In this document: piece by piece, positions 24,930 to 35,290 of the stretch
How the letters are laid out: each line of letters begins with the position of its first letter
How positions within the stretch are numbered: position 1 is the stretch's first letter
Assembly: GCA_009924735.1 (NCBI GenBank)
Contig: RFQZ01000001.1
Coordinates: 1-64,000 of the forward strand
Reading direction: 5' to 3'
DNA length: 64,000 bases
Source: Flavobacteriia bacterium
GTDB lineage: Bacteria; Bacteroidota; Bacteroidia; Flavobacteriales_D; Crocinitomicaceae
Made by a program: the position numbers and the translations under genes
The notes under the pieces: generated by a model
The model's input: only the letters and a program-made list of their open reading frames with translations
Told to the model about the DNA's origin: nothing
Databases searched by the model: none

Positions 24930-26266
24930 TTTTTTGGGTTTTCGATGGGTTCCTTTGGTTTGTAGAATTGTGGAGGGAAACCATTTGTCAAACGCCACAA
25001 TTCGTATCCAATGGGTACATTATTTAACAAAATAATCGAATTGGTTCCACCACCCACACGCAATGCTTTTGGCCATGGTTTTGATTTTTTATCTGGAGCG
25101 ATCAGTACCCTGAATCGACCTTGGTCATCCGCAAAGTTATCTATGGCAAACACTTCACCATCAAAGGTCCCATAATTCGCATTTGGCCATCCGGAAAAAA
25201 CAATTGCAGGCCAGCCATCAAATTGCAAACGTGCTTTATCGCCTTTTTTCACAAGGGGTAAATCGACGGGGTTGATGTAAATTTCCACTACCAAATCATA
25301 GATCGAGGGCATAATCGTCGCAATGGCTGCCCCCTCTTTGATGGTTTCACCAATACCACTCGAAAGCACTTTTGTTACGACACCATCTTGTGGAGCCAAG
25401 ACATAATACATTCCATTTCTTATCGAATAACTGGCTACCTTACCTTGTAATTTGGTAACATCAACTTCTGCTTCATACATACTGGAAAGTGCAGTAAATT
25501 TGTCTGATTCAGCTTTTGACACTTCATCTCTAAACTTTGAAATTACAGCGCTGTACTCTACCCTCGCATCTAAAATATCATTTCTACTTTGCAATAATTT
25601 TTGTTGGGTTGCTATAACATTTGCCTGTGTTCGTTGAAGTGTAAGTTTTCTTGTTTCCAATTCTGTTTGCGACTTAAACCCAGCCTTCACTAATTTTTCA
25701 AATCGATTGTATTGATCCTCTGCAATTTTCAAATTCAATTCTGCCGTGTGGTATTCAATGCTATCCGTTTTATACTTCAACTGCGTTTGATTGAGCTTTA
25801 ACTTGGTTTGTTGCAATTTTAGCCTGCTTTGGTCTAATAATGCGTCTACCCGAACATCAAGGCTTCTGATTTTATCGGAGTATGACATCACCGACATCTC
25901 TTTGCTTTTCAATTGTTGTTCTGTTCGACCAACTAAAATTGGGTCAAAATAATCGTCCTTAACTTCTGAAATAAATAAAATTGTATCGCCCTTCTTTACA
26001 ATGTCGCCATCTTTCACAAACCATTTTTCAATTTTACCTGAAATAACGGTATTGATTGTCTGAGGCTTTTGTTCTGGTCTCAAGGTAGAAATCTTACCAC
26101 CGGAAGGTATGTTTTGTGTCCAGGGCAATAGCATGATCACGATCAGTAAAATCAACAAAACATAAACGGTGCGTTTCAATTTTTTTGTTGTTTTCTTTGA
26201 TTCAACTTGTTGTAATGAAGCTTGGTTTACAAGTTCAATATTATTTTGAGGAGATAGATTTAACAT
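24926..26266 (-). CDS. HlyD-family membrane fusion (periplasmic adaptor) protein
   Basis: The 446-residue protein has one N-terminal membrane helix (about 31-47), a split lipoyl/barrel-sandwich domain ('INTVISGKIEKWFVKDGDIVKKGD' cited by its core G-D-I-V-K-K-G-D, and 'YVLAPQDGVVTKVLSSGIGETIKEG' cited by A-P-Q-D-G-V-V), a long coiled coil between the halves (about 115-270), and a C-terminal beta-barrel region with 'VDLPLVKKGDKARLQFDGWPA'. It would bridge the inner-membrane ABC protein and the TolC protein. It starts five bases after the ABC gene and overlaps tolC by four bases, so all are one transcript. Confidence 0.9.
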   Translation of the reverse strand: MLNLSPQNNIELVNQASLQQVESKKTTKKLKRTVYVLLILLIVIMLLPWTQNIPSGGKISTLRPEQKPQTINTVISGKIEKWFVKDGDIVKKGDTILFISEVKDDYFDPILVGRTEQQLKSKEMSVMSYSDKIRSLDVRVDALLDQSRLKLQQTKLKLNQTQLKYKTDSIEYHTAELNLKIAEDQYNRFEKLVKAGFKSQTELETRKLTLQRTQANVIATQQKLLQSRNDILDARVEYSAVISKFRDEVSKAESDKFTALSSMYEAEVDVTKLQGKVASYSIRNGMYYVLAPQDGVVTKVLSSGIGETIKEGAAIATIMPSIYDLVVEIYINPVDLPLVKKGDKARLQFDGWPAIVFSGWPNANYGTFDGEVFAIDNFADDQGRFRVLIAPDKKSKPWPKALRVGGGTNSIILLNNVPIGYELWRLTNGFPPQFYKPKEPIENPKK

Positions 26267-26271
26267 ACGTA

Positions 26272-27963
26272 TTAGCGTTTAGAAAAAGTGTCATAATTAC
26301 CATCAAAAACCAGTGAACCCTGTTCAAATTTCAAAATTCGATCTGCTGTTTTTTGTACCTCCGGATCGACACTTGCGATCAACAACGTCGTGTTCTTCAT
26401 TCGGTCAAGGTATTTTAATATAGGTTGTTTTTGTTCAAAAGTCATGAATGCTGTTGGCTCATCTAACAAAAATAGTCGTGGATTTTTAACAATTGCCCTC
26501 GCAAGCAATAGCTTAGAAACACAATCCTTTGGTAGAAAATGGATTTCATTGCTTAATTGCGTTGCAAATCGTTCATTACATTGATTTATGAAGTCTGTCA
26601 AGCCCAATTCATCGGTTATTGAAACGATTTGAGCCAATTCTACGGACTGTTTCCCAAATCGAATGTTATCTTCGATAGACACATCAATGAGTTGGTCACA
26701 GGCTGTAACGGTTCCAATTTGATTTCTTAAAAGCTGTTTATCTAAATTTTCATAAGGGATTTGATCAAAAGATATAACTCCAGATTCCTTTTCACAAATT
26801 CCTGTCAGAAGATAAAACAAGGCATTAACCGTTGTGCTGGAATCAGAGACGATACAAACGCGTTCGTTTTGTTGAATCGTAAAAGTAACTGCGTTCAAAC
26901 CATTTTGAGCATAAAAAGGGGATTGAAAATTAAGGGCATTGACCTGAATTGAAATCCCATATCTGCTTGTTTCATCTAAAGCTGCACCCTGGTAAGATTC
27001 GAGAGGTATGTCTGTAACTTGGCCAATTTTTTCTGTTGAAGTGAAGACATCATAGATGATATCTAAACTGATGATTAACTTCTCGACAGAAGAAAGTACC
27101 AATAAAATAATGATTTCGGAGGCTACAAATTGACCAATGTTCAGTTCTTGATTGATGACCAACAATCCACCTACGATGAGCAAGGCCAATGCGATGATAA
27201 TTTTAAAAATGATGAGAAAGGTGTATTGTTTAACCAAAACCTTGAAATGATCGTTGCGTGCGCCCAAATATTTGAGTAAAAATCCATTTGCTTTTTCTGT
27301 GTTGTATCCATTCTGAGCGGACATTTTAAAACTAATTTTTGCATTTGAAACATTCGACAACCAACTGGCGATTTTATACTTGTGCGAAGATTCTTTCAAA
27401 CTGGTTTCATAACCTTCTTTGCTGGTAAAACGAACAATCAGAAACAACATCAAGACCAATAAAATGCCTAAGAAGATGAAGAAACTGTGATAAAATGATA
27501 ATAAAATCAATCCAAATAGAATTTGGAGCGTAGCAGAGGTGAAATCAATCATTAATTTTGAAATCCCTTTTTGCAGGGTCACGGTATCAAAAAATCGATT
27601 TGTTAAATCCCCTGCATTTAACCTCAAGGTTTCAAGCAATTTCATTTGAGGAATTCTTGCCGCAAATTCGAAGGTCGAACGCGTAAAGATTCGCTGTTGT
27701 AAATTTTCTGTAATTCTCATTTGATAAATGGTCAGTACCCCAGAAAATCCAATTGCCAAGGTTACGAGCAACACCAATATCATCCAGGAAGCGCTGACTT
27801 GACCCATTTGAATGAATGTGATGATCATTTGAATTCCCAAAGGCAACCCTAAGGATAAAACCCCGCTGAGAATTGCAAACAAATAAATGTTTCTGATCTC
27901 TGAAGAATCGGGTTTTAATAAATTAGAAAATCGCTTAAAAATTGAAACTTTAGATGGTGTCAT
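26272..27963 (-). CDS. ABC exporter half-transporter with degenerate ATPase domain
   Basis: The 563-residue protein has a type I-secretion-style membrane domain (six helices, about 25-320; 'GVLTIYQMRITENLQQRIF') with no C39 peptidase, fused to an ABC domain. The ATPase motifs are largely destroyed. Walker A reads S373-D-S-S-T-T-V379-N where G-x-x-G-x-G-K-S is expected, so the catalytic Lys is Val. The Q-loop Gln is lost ('TVTACDQ'). The LSGGQ signature reads L477-P-K-D-C. The switch His is S531. Only Walker B and the catalytic Glu (LLDEP, D501, E502) remain. As a homodimer it should not hydrolyse ATP. It may pair with a partner encoded elsewhere or act as a gated scaffold. It overlaps tetR by 14 bases. 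Confidence 0.85.
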   Translation of the reverse strand: MTPSKVSIFKRFSNLLKPDSSEIRNIYLFAILSGVLSLGLPLGIQMIITFIQMGQVSASWMILVLLVTLAIGFSGVLTIYQMRITENLQQRIFTRSTFEFAARIPQMKLLETLRLNAGDLTNRFFDTVTLQKGISKLMIDFTSATLQILFGLILLSFYHSFFIFLGILLVLMLFLIVRFTSKEGYETSLKESSHKYKIASWLSNVSNAKISFKMSAQNGYNTEKANGFLLKYLGARNDHFKVLVKQYTFLIIFKIIIALALLIVGGLLVINQELNIGQFVASEIIILLVLSSVEKLIISLDIIYDVFTSTEKIGQVTDIPLESYQGAALDETSRYGISIQVNALNFQSPFYAQNGLNAVTFTIQQNERVCIVSDSSTTVNALFYLLTGICEKESGVISFDQIPYENLDKQLLRNQIGTVTACDQLIDVSIEDNIRFGKQSVELAQIVSITDELGLTDFINQCNERFATQLSNEIHFLPKDCVSKLLLARAIVKNPRLFLLDEPTAFMTFEQKQPILKYLDRMKNTTLLIASVDPEVQKTADRILKFEQGSLVFDGNYDTFSKR

Positions 27964-28636
27964 TTTGAATGGTTTTAAAGATTAATTCTTGATAAAACAC
28001 TTCTACAAAGTCCTTTTCGACTTCTGCATTGGTCAATCTTGGTAAATGTTCTGCAAAAAAATGTTGTTGGCTGCTGCCTTCAATCATTGAGGTAACAAGC
28101 ATGTTCGGGAATCTGTAATCGGGTGAAACTTCATTTATCATGTTTGCTACGGTAAAAACAACATTCTTGTAAAGGGTAAAAACACCATCTTTATTTTCGT
28201 TGTCTACTTCCTTTGTTTGAATCACTTTTGATGCTTCATTTATGACAATTTTTTTCAAAAGAAATTCATTCATCAGGAGATTCTCCTTTTTCGGATTTGG
28301 AATCGAAGTCAATAGGTGAATGGCTTTTTGAAGTTTTATTTTTGGGTCTATGATATTCGTGGTTTCAAACAACAATCGCGTTGAAATGCAACACCAATAC
28401 CAATTAATTAAATAGAGTAACAACTTATGCTTACTTTCAAAATAACGATAAATGGTTGCTTCGGTTGAGGATATTGTCACTGCCAACTTTTTAAATGTAA
28501 ATTTCTCAAAACCAAGTTCATTTATGAGTAAAATACTTTCATCTAACATTTTTTGACCCACGGTTGTTGTCGACGGATCTTTTAAAAAAAGTTTTTCGTT
28601 GATTGGCAATTTTATTTGATGAAAAATCGAATACAT
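27950..28636 (-). CDS. TetR/AcrR-family transcriptional regulator
   Basis: The 228-residue protein has the TetR helix-turn-helix around residues 45-77: 'FTFKKLAVTISSTEATIYRYFESKHKLL', cited for its core S-S-T-E-A-T-I-Y-R-Y-F. The C-terminal two thirds form the helical ligand-binding and dimer domain, which shows no recognisable ligand motif. It is the first gene of the export operon and its coding region overlaps the ABC gene. A palindrome abuts the -7 box of its promoter, so it is very likely an autorepressor that also controls the exporter. Confidence 0.88.
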   Translation of the reverse strand: MYSIFHQIKLPINEKLFLKDPSTTTVGQKMLDESILLINELGFEKFTFKKLAVTISSTEATIYRYFESKHKLLLYLINWYWCCISTRLLFETTNIIDPKIKLQKAIHLLTSIPNPKKENLLMNEFLLKKIVINEASKVIQTKEVDNENKDGVFTLYKNVVFTVANMINEVSPDYRFPNMLVTSMIEGSSQQHFFAEHLPRLTNAEVEKDFVEVFYQELIFKTIQNDTI

Positions 28637-28639
28637 AAA

Positions 28640-28677
28640 ATAGTATTTTGTGCAAATATAATAGTAATACTATCAAA
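28640..28677 (-). promoter_or_regulatory. Promoter and palindromic operator of the tetR export operon
   Basis: The minus-strand -7 box TATATTTG (28653-28660) is an exact TAnnTTTG match, 16 bases before the ATG. Directly upstream lies the perfect palindrome ATAGTA-A-TACTAT (28661-28673; centre base unpaired), and a TTTG at 28674-28677. A further copy of the half-site, ATAGTATT (28640-28647), lies between the transcription start and the ATG. A TetR dimer bound here would cover the -7/-33 spacer. Confidence 0.7.
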
Positions 28678-28778
28678 TTTGGGTTTTTTACGTTTTTTAA
28701 CAACAACTGGATTCGGTGCAACCATCTTACTTCCAGACAGAAATTTCAATACCAGAATGCACACGAGCTTCATTTGAT

Positions 28779-28786
28779 TACCTTTG
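28779..28786 (+). promoter_or_regulatory. -7 box of gltX-folB
   Basis: TACCTTTG matches TAnnTTTG exactly and lies 16 bases before the ATG at 28803. It lies inside the longer frame that opens at 28716, supporting the shorter protein. Confidence 0.5.
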
Positions 28787-28802
28787 CAAAAAATTATCGC
28801 TC

Positions 28803-30332
28803 ATGTCGAAACCCGTTCGCGTTCGCTTTGCCCCTTCACCTACAGGCCCCTTGCACATGGGAGGCGTTAGGACTGCACTCTATAATTATTTATTTGCGAA
28901 AAAACACCAAGGTACCTTTATCGTTCGCGTCGAAGATACCGACCAAACGCGCTTTGTAGCTGGGGCGCAAGAGTACATAATGGAGGCAATGAAATGGTGT
29001 GGGATTATGCCCACGGAAGGACCTGGCCTCGGCGGGGATTTTGGTCCTTATGTACAGTCTGAAAGACAAGCAATGTACCATCCTTATGCCTTAGAATTGA
29101 TTGAAAAAGAACATGCCTATTATGCCTTTGACACTTCTGAAGAATTGGAAGAAATGCGCGAACGCGCCAAAGAAATGGGAATGCCCAATTGGCAATACAA
29201 CGGAGTGACCCGTACCGCCATGAAGAATGCGTTGACGCTTCCAAAATCTGAAGTTGACAAAAAACTGGCGGCAGGAGTGCCTTACGTAATTCGAATGAAA
29301 ATGCCTCGAAACCACGATGTTCGGTTTCATGATTTGATTCGTGGATGGGTGGTTGTGAATACAAATAACCTAGACGATAAAGTCCTCTTCAAAAGCGATG
29401 GAATGCCAACCTACCATTTGGCCAATGTGGTGGACGACCATTTGATGGAAATCAGTCATGTAATTCGTGGAGAAGAATGGTTGCCTTCGGCGCCTTTACA
29501 TGTTCTCTTGTACGAAGCCTTCGGTTGGGAAGCACCCGAATTCGCACATTTACCTTTGTTGTTGCGTCCTGATGGCAATGGAAAACTATCTAAACGCGAT
29601 GGCGACCGATTGGGCTTCCCTGTGTTTCCAACGAATTGGATTACGGCAGAAGGTGAATTGTATTCTGGGTATCGCGAGAAAGGATACCTCCCCGAAGCTT
29701 TTGTCAACATGCTGGCACTGTTGGGATGGAATCCAGGGACCACGCAAGAAATTTTTACCCTTGAAGAATTGGTAGAAGCATTTTCCTTGGAGCGTGTTTC
29801 TAAATCGGGGGCGAAATTTGACCCAGACAAAACAAAGTGGTTTCAACAAAGTTGGTTGCGCATGCAATCCAACAATGTCATCGCCGCCGAACTGAGAATA
29901 ATCAACAGTGACATTAAAATGGATGACGATGCCTTGGAAACGGTTGTGAACCTCATGAAAGAACGGGCCACTTTCGCGGGTGACATCTTAACGGAAGGCG
30001 CCTATTTAATGAGTCGCCCGGAAACGATTGAACCAGATACATTGCGCAAGAAATGGAAACCTGAAACAAGTGGGTATTTGCAAGAATGGAAAGTTATATT
30101 GAATGACCTAAATGATTTTTCTGCCCATACCATAGAGTTGGCTTTCAAGGATTTCTTGGCCCAAAAAGGGCTGGGAATTGGGGCTGTACTTCTTCCCTAT
30201 CGTCTTTGTTTAACCGGTGTAAGTGCTGGACCTGGCATGTTTGAAATTTCATCCTTTTTAGGAAAAGATGAGGTTCTTGCACGAATGAACGAAAATTTAC
30301 CAAAAATCGAAGCATTCCTCCATGAAGCATAG
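28803..30332 (+). CDS. gltX: Glutamate-tRNA ligase
   Basis: GltX charges tRNA-Glu (and, in many bacteria lacking GlnRS, tRNA-Gln). With the start at 28803 it has 509 residues, the normal length. The protein opens 'VRVRFAPSPTGPLHMGGVR' where H-M-G-G is the HIGH motif of class I synthetases, and has 'KLSKRDGD' as the KMSKS motif. The catalytic-domain segments 'YHLANVVDDHLMEISHVIRG' (cited by V-I-R-G-E-E-W) are present, followed by the anticodon-binding helical region. A perfect -7 box precedes this start. Its end overlaps folB by 11 bases. Confidence 0.95.
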   Translation: MSKPVRVRFAPSPTGPLHMGGVRTALYNYLFAKKHQGTFIVRVEDTDQTRFVAGAQEYIMEAMKWCGIMPTEGPGLGGDFGPYVQSERQAMYHPYALELIEKEHAYYAFDTSEELEEMRERAKEMGMPNWQYNGVTRTAMKNALTLPKSEVDKKLAAGVPYVIRMKMPRNHDVRFHDLIRGWVVVNTNNLDDKVLFKSDGMPTYHLANVVDDHLMEISHVIRGEEWLPSAPLHVLLYEAFGWEAPEFAHLPLLLRPDGNGKLSKRDGDRLGFPVFPTNWITAEGELYSGYREKGYLPEAFVNMLALLGWNPGTTQEIFTLEELVEAFSLERVSKSGAKFDPDKTKWFQQSWLRMQSNNVIAAELRIINSDIKMDDDALETVVNLMKERATFAGDILTEGAYLMSRPETIEPDTLRKKWKPETSGYLQEWKVILNDLNDFSAHTIELAFKDFLAQKGLGIGAVLLPYRLCLTGVSAGPGMFEISSFLGKDEVLARMNENLPKIEAFLHEA

Positions 30333-30675
30333 CATTCACGTACGCGGAATTCGTTGTTACGCTTTTCATGGTTGCATGGAAGAGGAGGCGCGCATTGGGG
30401 GAAATTACATGGTAGATGTTGACATCGAAACCGACTTTTCCAAGGCCGCTGCGAGCGATGAATTGATCCATACGGTCAATTATTGTGGTGTTCAAAAAAT
30501 CGTAGATGAAGAAATGGCGATTCGATCCAAATTGATAGAACATGTTGGCCAACGAATTTTTTCGCGCATTCAAAAGGAATTGAACGGCATCAACGCTTTA
30601 CGCATTGAGATTCATAAGCTATCCCCCCCCATTGATGGCGACACAAGGGAGGTATCCATTGTCATTGAAGGGTAA
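30322..30675 (+). CDS. folB: Dihydroneopterin aldolase
   Basis: FolB converts 7,8-dihydroneopterin to 6-hydroxymethyl-dihydropterin and glycolaldehyde in folate synthesis. The 117-residue protein matches the family length. It shows 'IRCYAFHGCMEEE' with the conserved Tyr and Glu, 'TVNYCGVQKIV' at the active-site interface, and the catalytic Lys in 'RIEIHKLSPPI'. It overlaps gltX by 11 bases and so is co-transcribed with it. Confidence 0.92.
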   Translation: MKHSIHVRGIRCYAFHGCMEEEARIGGNYMVDVDIETDFSKAAASDELIHTVNYCGVQKIVDEEMAIRSKLIEHVGQRIFSRIQKELNGINALRIEIHKLSPPIDGDTREVSIVIEG

Positions 30676-30727
30676 TTGAAAATAAATCCGCTTCACATTT
30701 TTGTTCTAGGGTTTTGCGATAAAATAA

Positions 30728-33103
<2,376 letters not shown>

Positions 33104-33121
33104 ATTCAAGGTATAGATTTT

Positions 33122-33150
33122 AAAAGCCTACTTCGGTAGGCTTTTTTTTA
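33122..33150 (+). terminator. Terminator of katG
   Basis: A 10-bp stem (33122-33131 with 33136-33145) closed by a TTCG tetraloop is followed by a run of eight T. It lies 18 bases after the katG stop codon. Confidence 0.95.
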
Positions 33151-33222
33151 TTCCATTCTTGCCTCCTAACTTACAGAAAAATTTAACACATCGTGAAGCT
33201 ATATTTTTTCTAATTTCGAAAC

Positions 33223-33396
33223 ATGGAGCACATCGAACAACAAATTGAGGCGCTTAAAGCGCAATTAACAGGGGAATTATTCGCTGATTTAGAAACGCAG
33301 CAACAGATTTATGATTTGAAAAAACAATTAAACCCTGCCATTGAAAACAACCCGGAACTTGACCAAGACGATGAATGTCTTTCTTGTGGGAGCTAA
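33223..33396 (+). CDS. Small conserved-looking protein with C-terminal CxxC (57 aa)
   Basis: This short reading frame starts at ATG 33223 and stops at 33394-33396. The product is a charged helical protein (repeats of Q-Q-I-E-A-L-K-A-Q-L type) that ends 'DQDDECLSCGS', with a CxxC pair five residues from the end. Similar short proteins ending C-x-G-C-G-S occur in Bacteroidota from memory, but no function is known to me. A near-consensus -7 box (TAATTTCG, 33211-33218) ends four bases before the ATG. It ends two bases from the end of the convergent sugar transferase gene. Confidence 0.65.
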   Translation: MEHIEQQIEALKAQLTGELFADLETQQQIYDLKKQLNPAIENNPELDQDDECLSCGS

Positions 33397-33398
33397 GG

Positions 33399-33986
33399 CT
33401 ACTTTAAAATTCTTAAAGCCGTTCGAATGATCACACCGATGTCTGTGAGCACATTTGCTTTTTGCTGATAATCAAGATTTAACCTTAATTTTTCTGGCAT
33501 TATTTCTTCCACATACGTGCGATGGGGATCCTGACTTTCTGCCAACAAACGATTTTCTTCGAAATATGCTAGGGAAGCCACATCCGTAATTCCAGGTTTA
33601 TATCCCAATACTTTTTGTTGTTCCTGAGAATACAATTCCACATATTCACTTACCTCGGGCCGAGGACCGACTAGGCTCATTTCACCCTTCAAAACATTAA
33701 TAAATTGTGGGAACTCATCCAATTTATACTTTCGAATGAAGGTTCCTACCCTTGTGATGCGAGGGTCTTTTGTGCCAATGGTAAGTTTTCCCGACTGGTC
33801 AGCCAAAGGACGCATGGAGCGAAACTTCAATAAAAAGAAAGCTTTGCCATCTTTGCCTATTCGTTCTTGGCGGTAGAAAATACCTCCTTTGGATTCGAAC
33901 AGAATTGCCAAGGACAAAAAACAACCCAAGGGAAAAAAGAGTCCTAAAATTCCAATTGAAAACAAAATGTCAACCAATCGTTTCAT
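33399..33986 (-). CDS. Initiating sugar-phosphate transferase (PglC/WcaJ-type)
   Basis: These enzymes move a phosphosugar from a UDP-sugar to undecaprenyl phosphate, the first membrane step of glycan assembly. The 195-residue protein is the small PglC-like form: one N-terminal re-entrant hydrophobic helix (about 6-27), 'FYRQERIGKDGKAFFLLKFRSM', cited for R-I-G-K-D-G-K, the catalytic Asp-Glu in 'KYKLDEFPQFINVLKGEMSLVGPRPE' (cited by L-D-E-F-P-Q and G-P-R-P-E). It overlaps the DegT aminotransferase gene by four bases (ATGA), the usual pairing for amino-sugar priming. It is the last gene of the leftward glycan operon. Confidence 0.92.
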   Translation of the reverse strand: MKRLVDILFSIGILGLFFPLGCFLSLAILFESKGGIFYRQERIGKDGKAFFLLKFRSMRPLADQSGKLTIGTKDPRITRVGTFIRKYKLDEFPQFINVLKGEMSLVGPRPEVSEYVELYSQEQQKVLGYKPGITDVASLAYFEENRLLAESQDPHRTYVEEIMPEKLRLNLDYQQKANVLTDIGVIIRTALRILK

Positions 33987-35188
33987 CCCATCACCCTTTC
34001 ATAGGCCTGTTTAACGGCATGAATTACACTTTCTACTTGCGCTTGGGTTAAATTGTAATAAATGGGAAGTGAAATTTCGCGTGAATACTTGTCATATGCC
34101 GTGGGGAAATCCTCCATTTTAAACCCGAGGTTTTTATACGCTGTTAACAATGGTAAGGGCTGAAAATGCACGTTTACAGCGATGTCTTGTTCAAAAATCT
34201 CATGCATAATGGCATCGCGTTGCGGCTCTGTAATTCCTTTGATGTTTAATTGGTACAAATGGCAACATGAAATCCTGTTTTCATCTTCATTGATTGGAAT
34301 TTCTGCCCAAGGCATCTTGCCTAAACCCTCTGAATACTGCTCAAAAATCTCTTTTCTACGCTCCAAAGTATCGTTGTAACGTGCCAATTCAATCAAACCA
34401 ATCGATGCTTGAAGATCAGTCATATTGCATTTGTAACCCGGTTCAATCACATCGTAACGCCAAGCACCTTTTTGCATTTTAGCCAAGGCATCTTTGGATT
34501 GACCATGAAGAATTTTGATACAGAACAATGTATACAATGCGTCATGATCGAAGGCATCAGGTAAGTTAAAACAAATGGCGCCACCTTCGGCTGTGGTAAG
34601 ATTTTTCACTGCATGAAAGGAAAAACAGGTAATATCCGCTATGGTTCCCATCTGCATTCCTTTGTAAGTAGAGCCAAAACTGTGCGCTGAATCTGCCGCG
34701 ATTAGAATTCTTCCCAGTTTCTCTTGTTCAACATTGGAAGGTTTAAAGATGGGTTTGAATTCTTCGACCAAAGCTTTGATGGCATCAAAATCACACGGTA
34801 AACCAGCGATGTCAACCGGCATAATCGCTTTTGTGTTTTCCGTAATGGCAGCACGAATGGCTTCGATGTTAATGTTAAAGTCATCTGAATTGATATCAAC
34901 CATAACCACTGTAGCGCCGGTATGCAGTACGACATTTGCACTTGCACAATAGGTCAAAACGGGAATGATTACTTCATCTCCCGGACCAATACCCCACCAA
35001 CGTAGAGCGATTTCCATTCCAGTGGTCCAAGCGCTCACTGCAACCGTAGTTTTACAACCGATGTATTCTGTGATTTTTTTCTCGAACAATTTCGTTTTTG
35101 GTCCTGTAGAAATCCAACCGCTGCGAAGGGTATCCGTTACTTCGTCTATAATTTTCTGGTCAATGCGGGGAGGAGAGAATGGCAACAT
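33983..35188 (-). CDS. DegT/DnrJ/EryC1/StrS family PLP-dependent aminotransferase
   Basis: This family transaminates nucleotide-bound keto-sugars such as UDP-4-keto sugars. The 401-residue protein starts at 35188 (MLPFSPPRID). It shows the substrate segment 'SGWISTGPKTKLFEKKI', 'GDEVIIPVLTYCASANVV', 'PVDIAGLPCDFDAI', the aspartate that binds the cofactor ring in 'IAADSAHSFGS', and the Schiff-base Lys in 'SFHAVKNLTTAEGG'. Together with the adjacent PglC-like enzyme it suggests an amino-sugar as first residue of the glycan. A longer in-frame extension to 35242 lacks family resemblance. Confidence 0.92.
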   Translation of the reverse strand: MLPFSPPRIDQKIIDEVTDTLRSGWISTGPKTKLFEKKITEYIGCKTTVAVSAWTTGMEIALRWWGIGPGDEVIIPVLTYCASANVVLHTGATVVMVDINSDDFNINIEAIRAAITENTKAIMPVDIAGLPCDFDAIKALVEEFKPIFKPSNVEQEKLGRILIAADSAHSFGSTYKGMQMGTIADITCFSFHAVKNLTTAEGGAICFNLPDAFDHDALYTLFCIKILHGQSKDALAKMQKGAWRYDVIEPGYKCNMTDLQASIGLIELARYNDTLERRKEIFEQYSEGLGKMPWAEIPINEDENRISCCHLYQLNIKGITEPQRDAIMHEIFEQDIAVNVHFQPLPLLTAYKNLGFKMEDFPTAYDKYSREISLPIYYNLTQAQVESVIHAVKQAYERVMG

Positions 35189-35290
35189 AGTCACATATTT
35201 TGATGTGGGTAAATTTCGAGAAAATAATACAACGAATTGCATTCCAAGGGAAAATAGCCATGAATATTGTAATATTCATCCTGAAAATCC

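Noticed and set aside
28716-28802. N-terminal extension of gltX by 29 residues
   Set aside because: The extension has no similarity to the family, and a perfect -7 box lies inside it, so transcription starts too late to encode it.
29456-29830. Antisense frames within gltX
   Set aside because: They are shadows of the strongly conserved glutamyl-tRNA synthetase frame.
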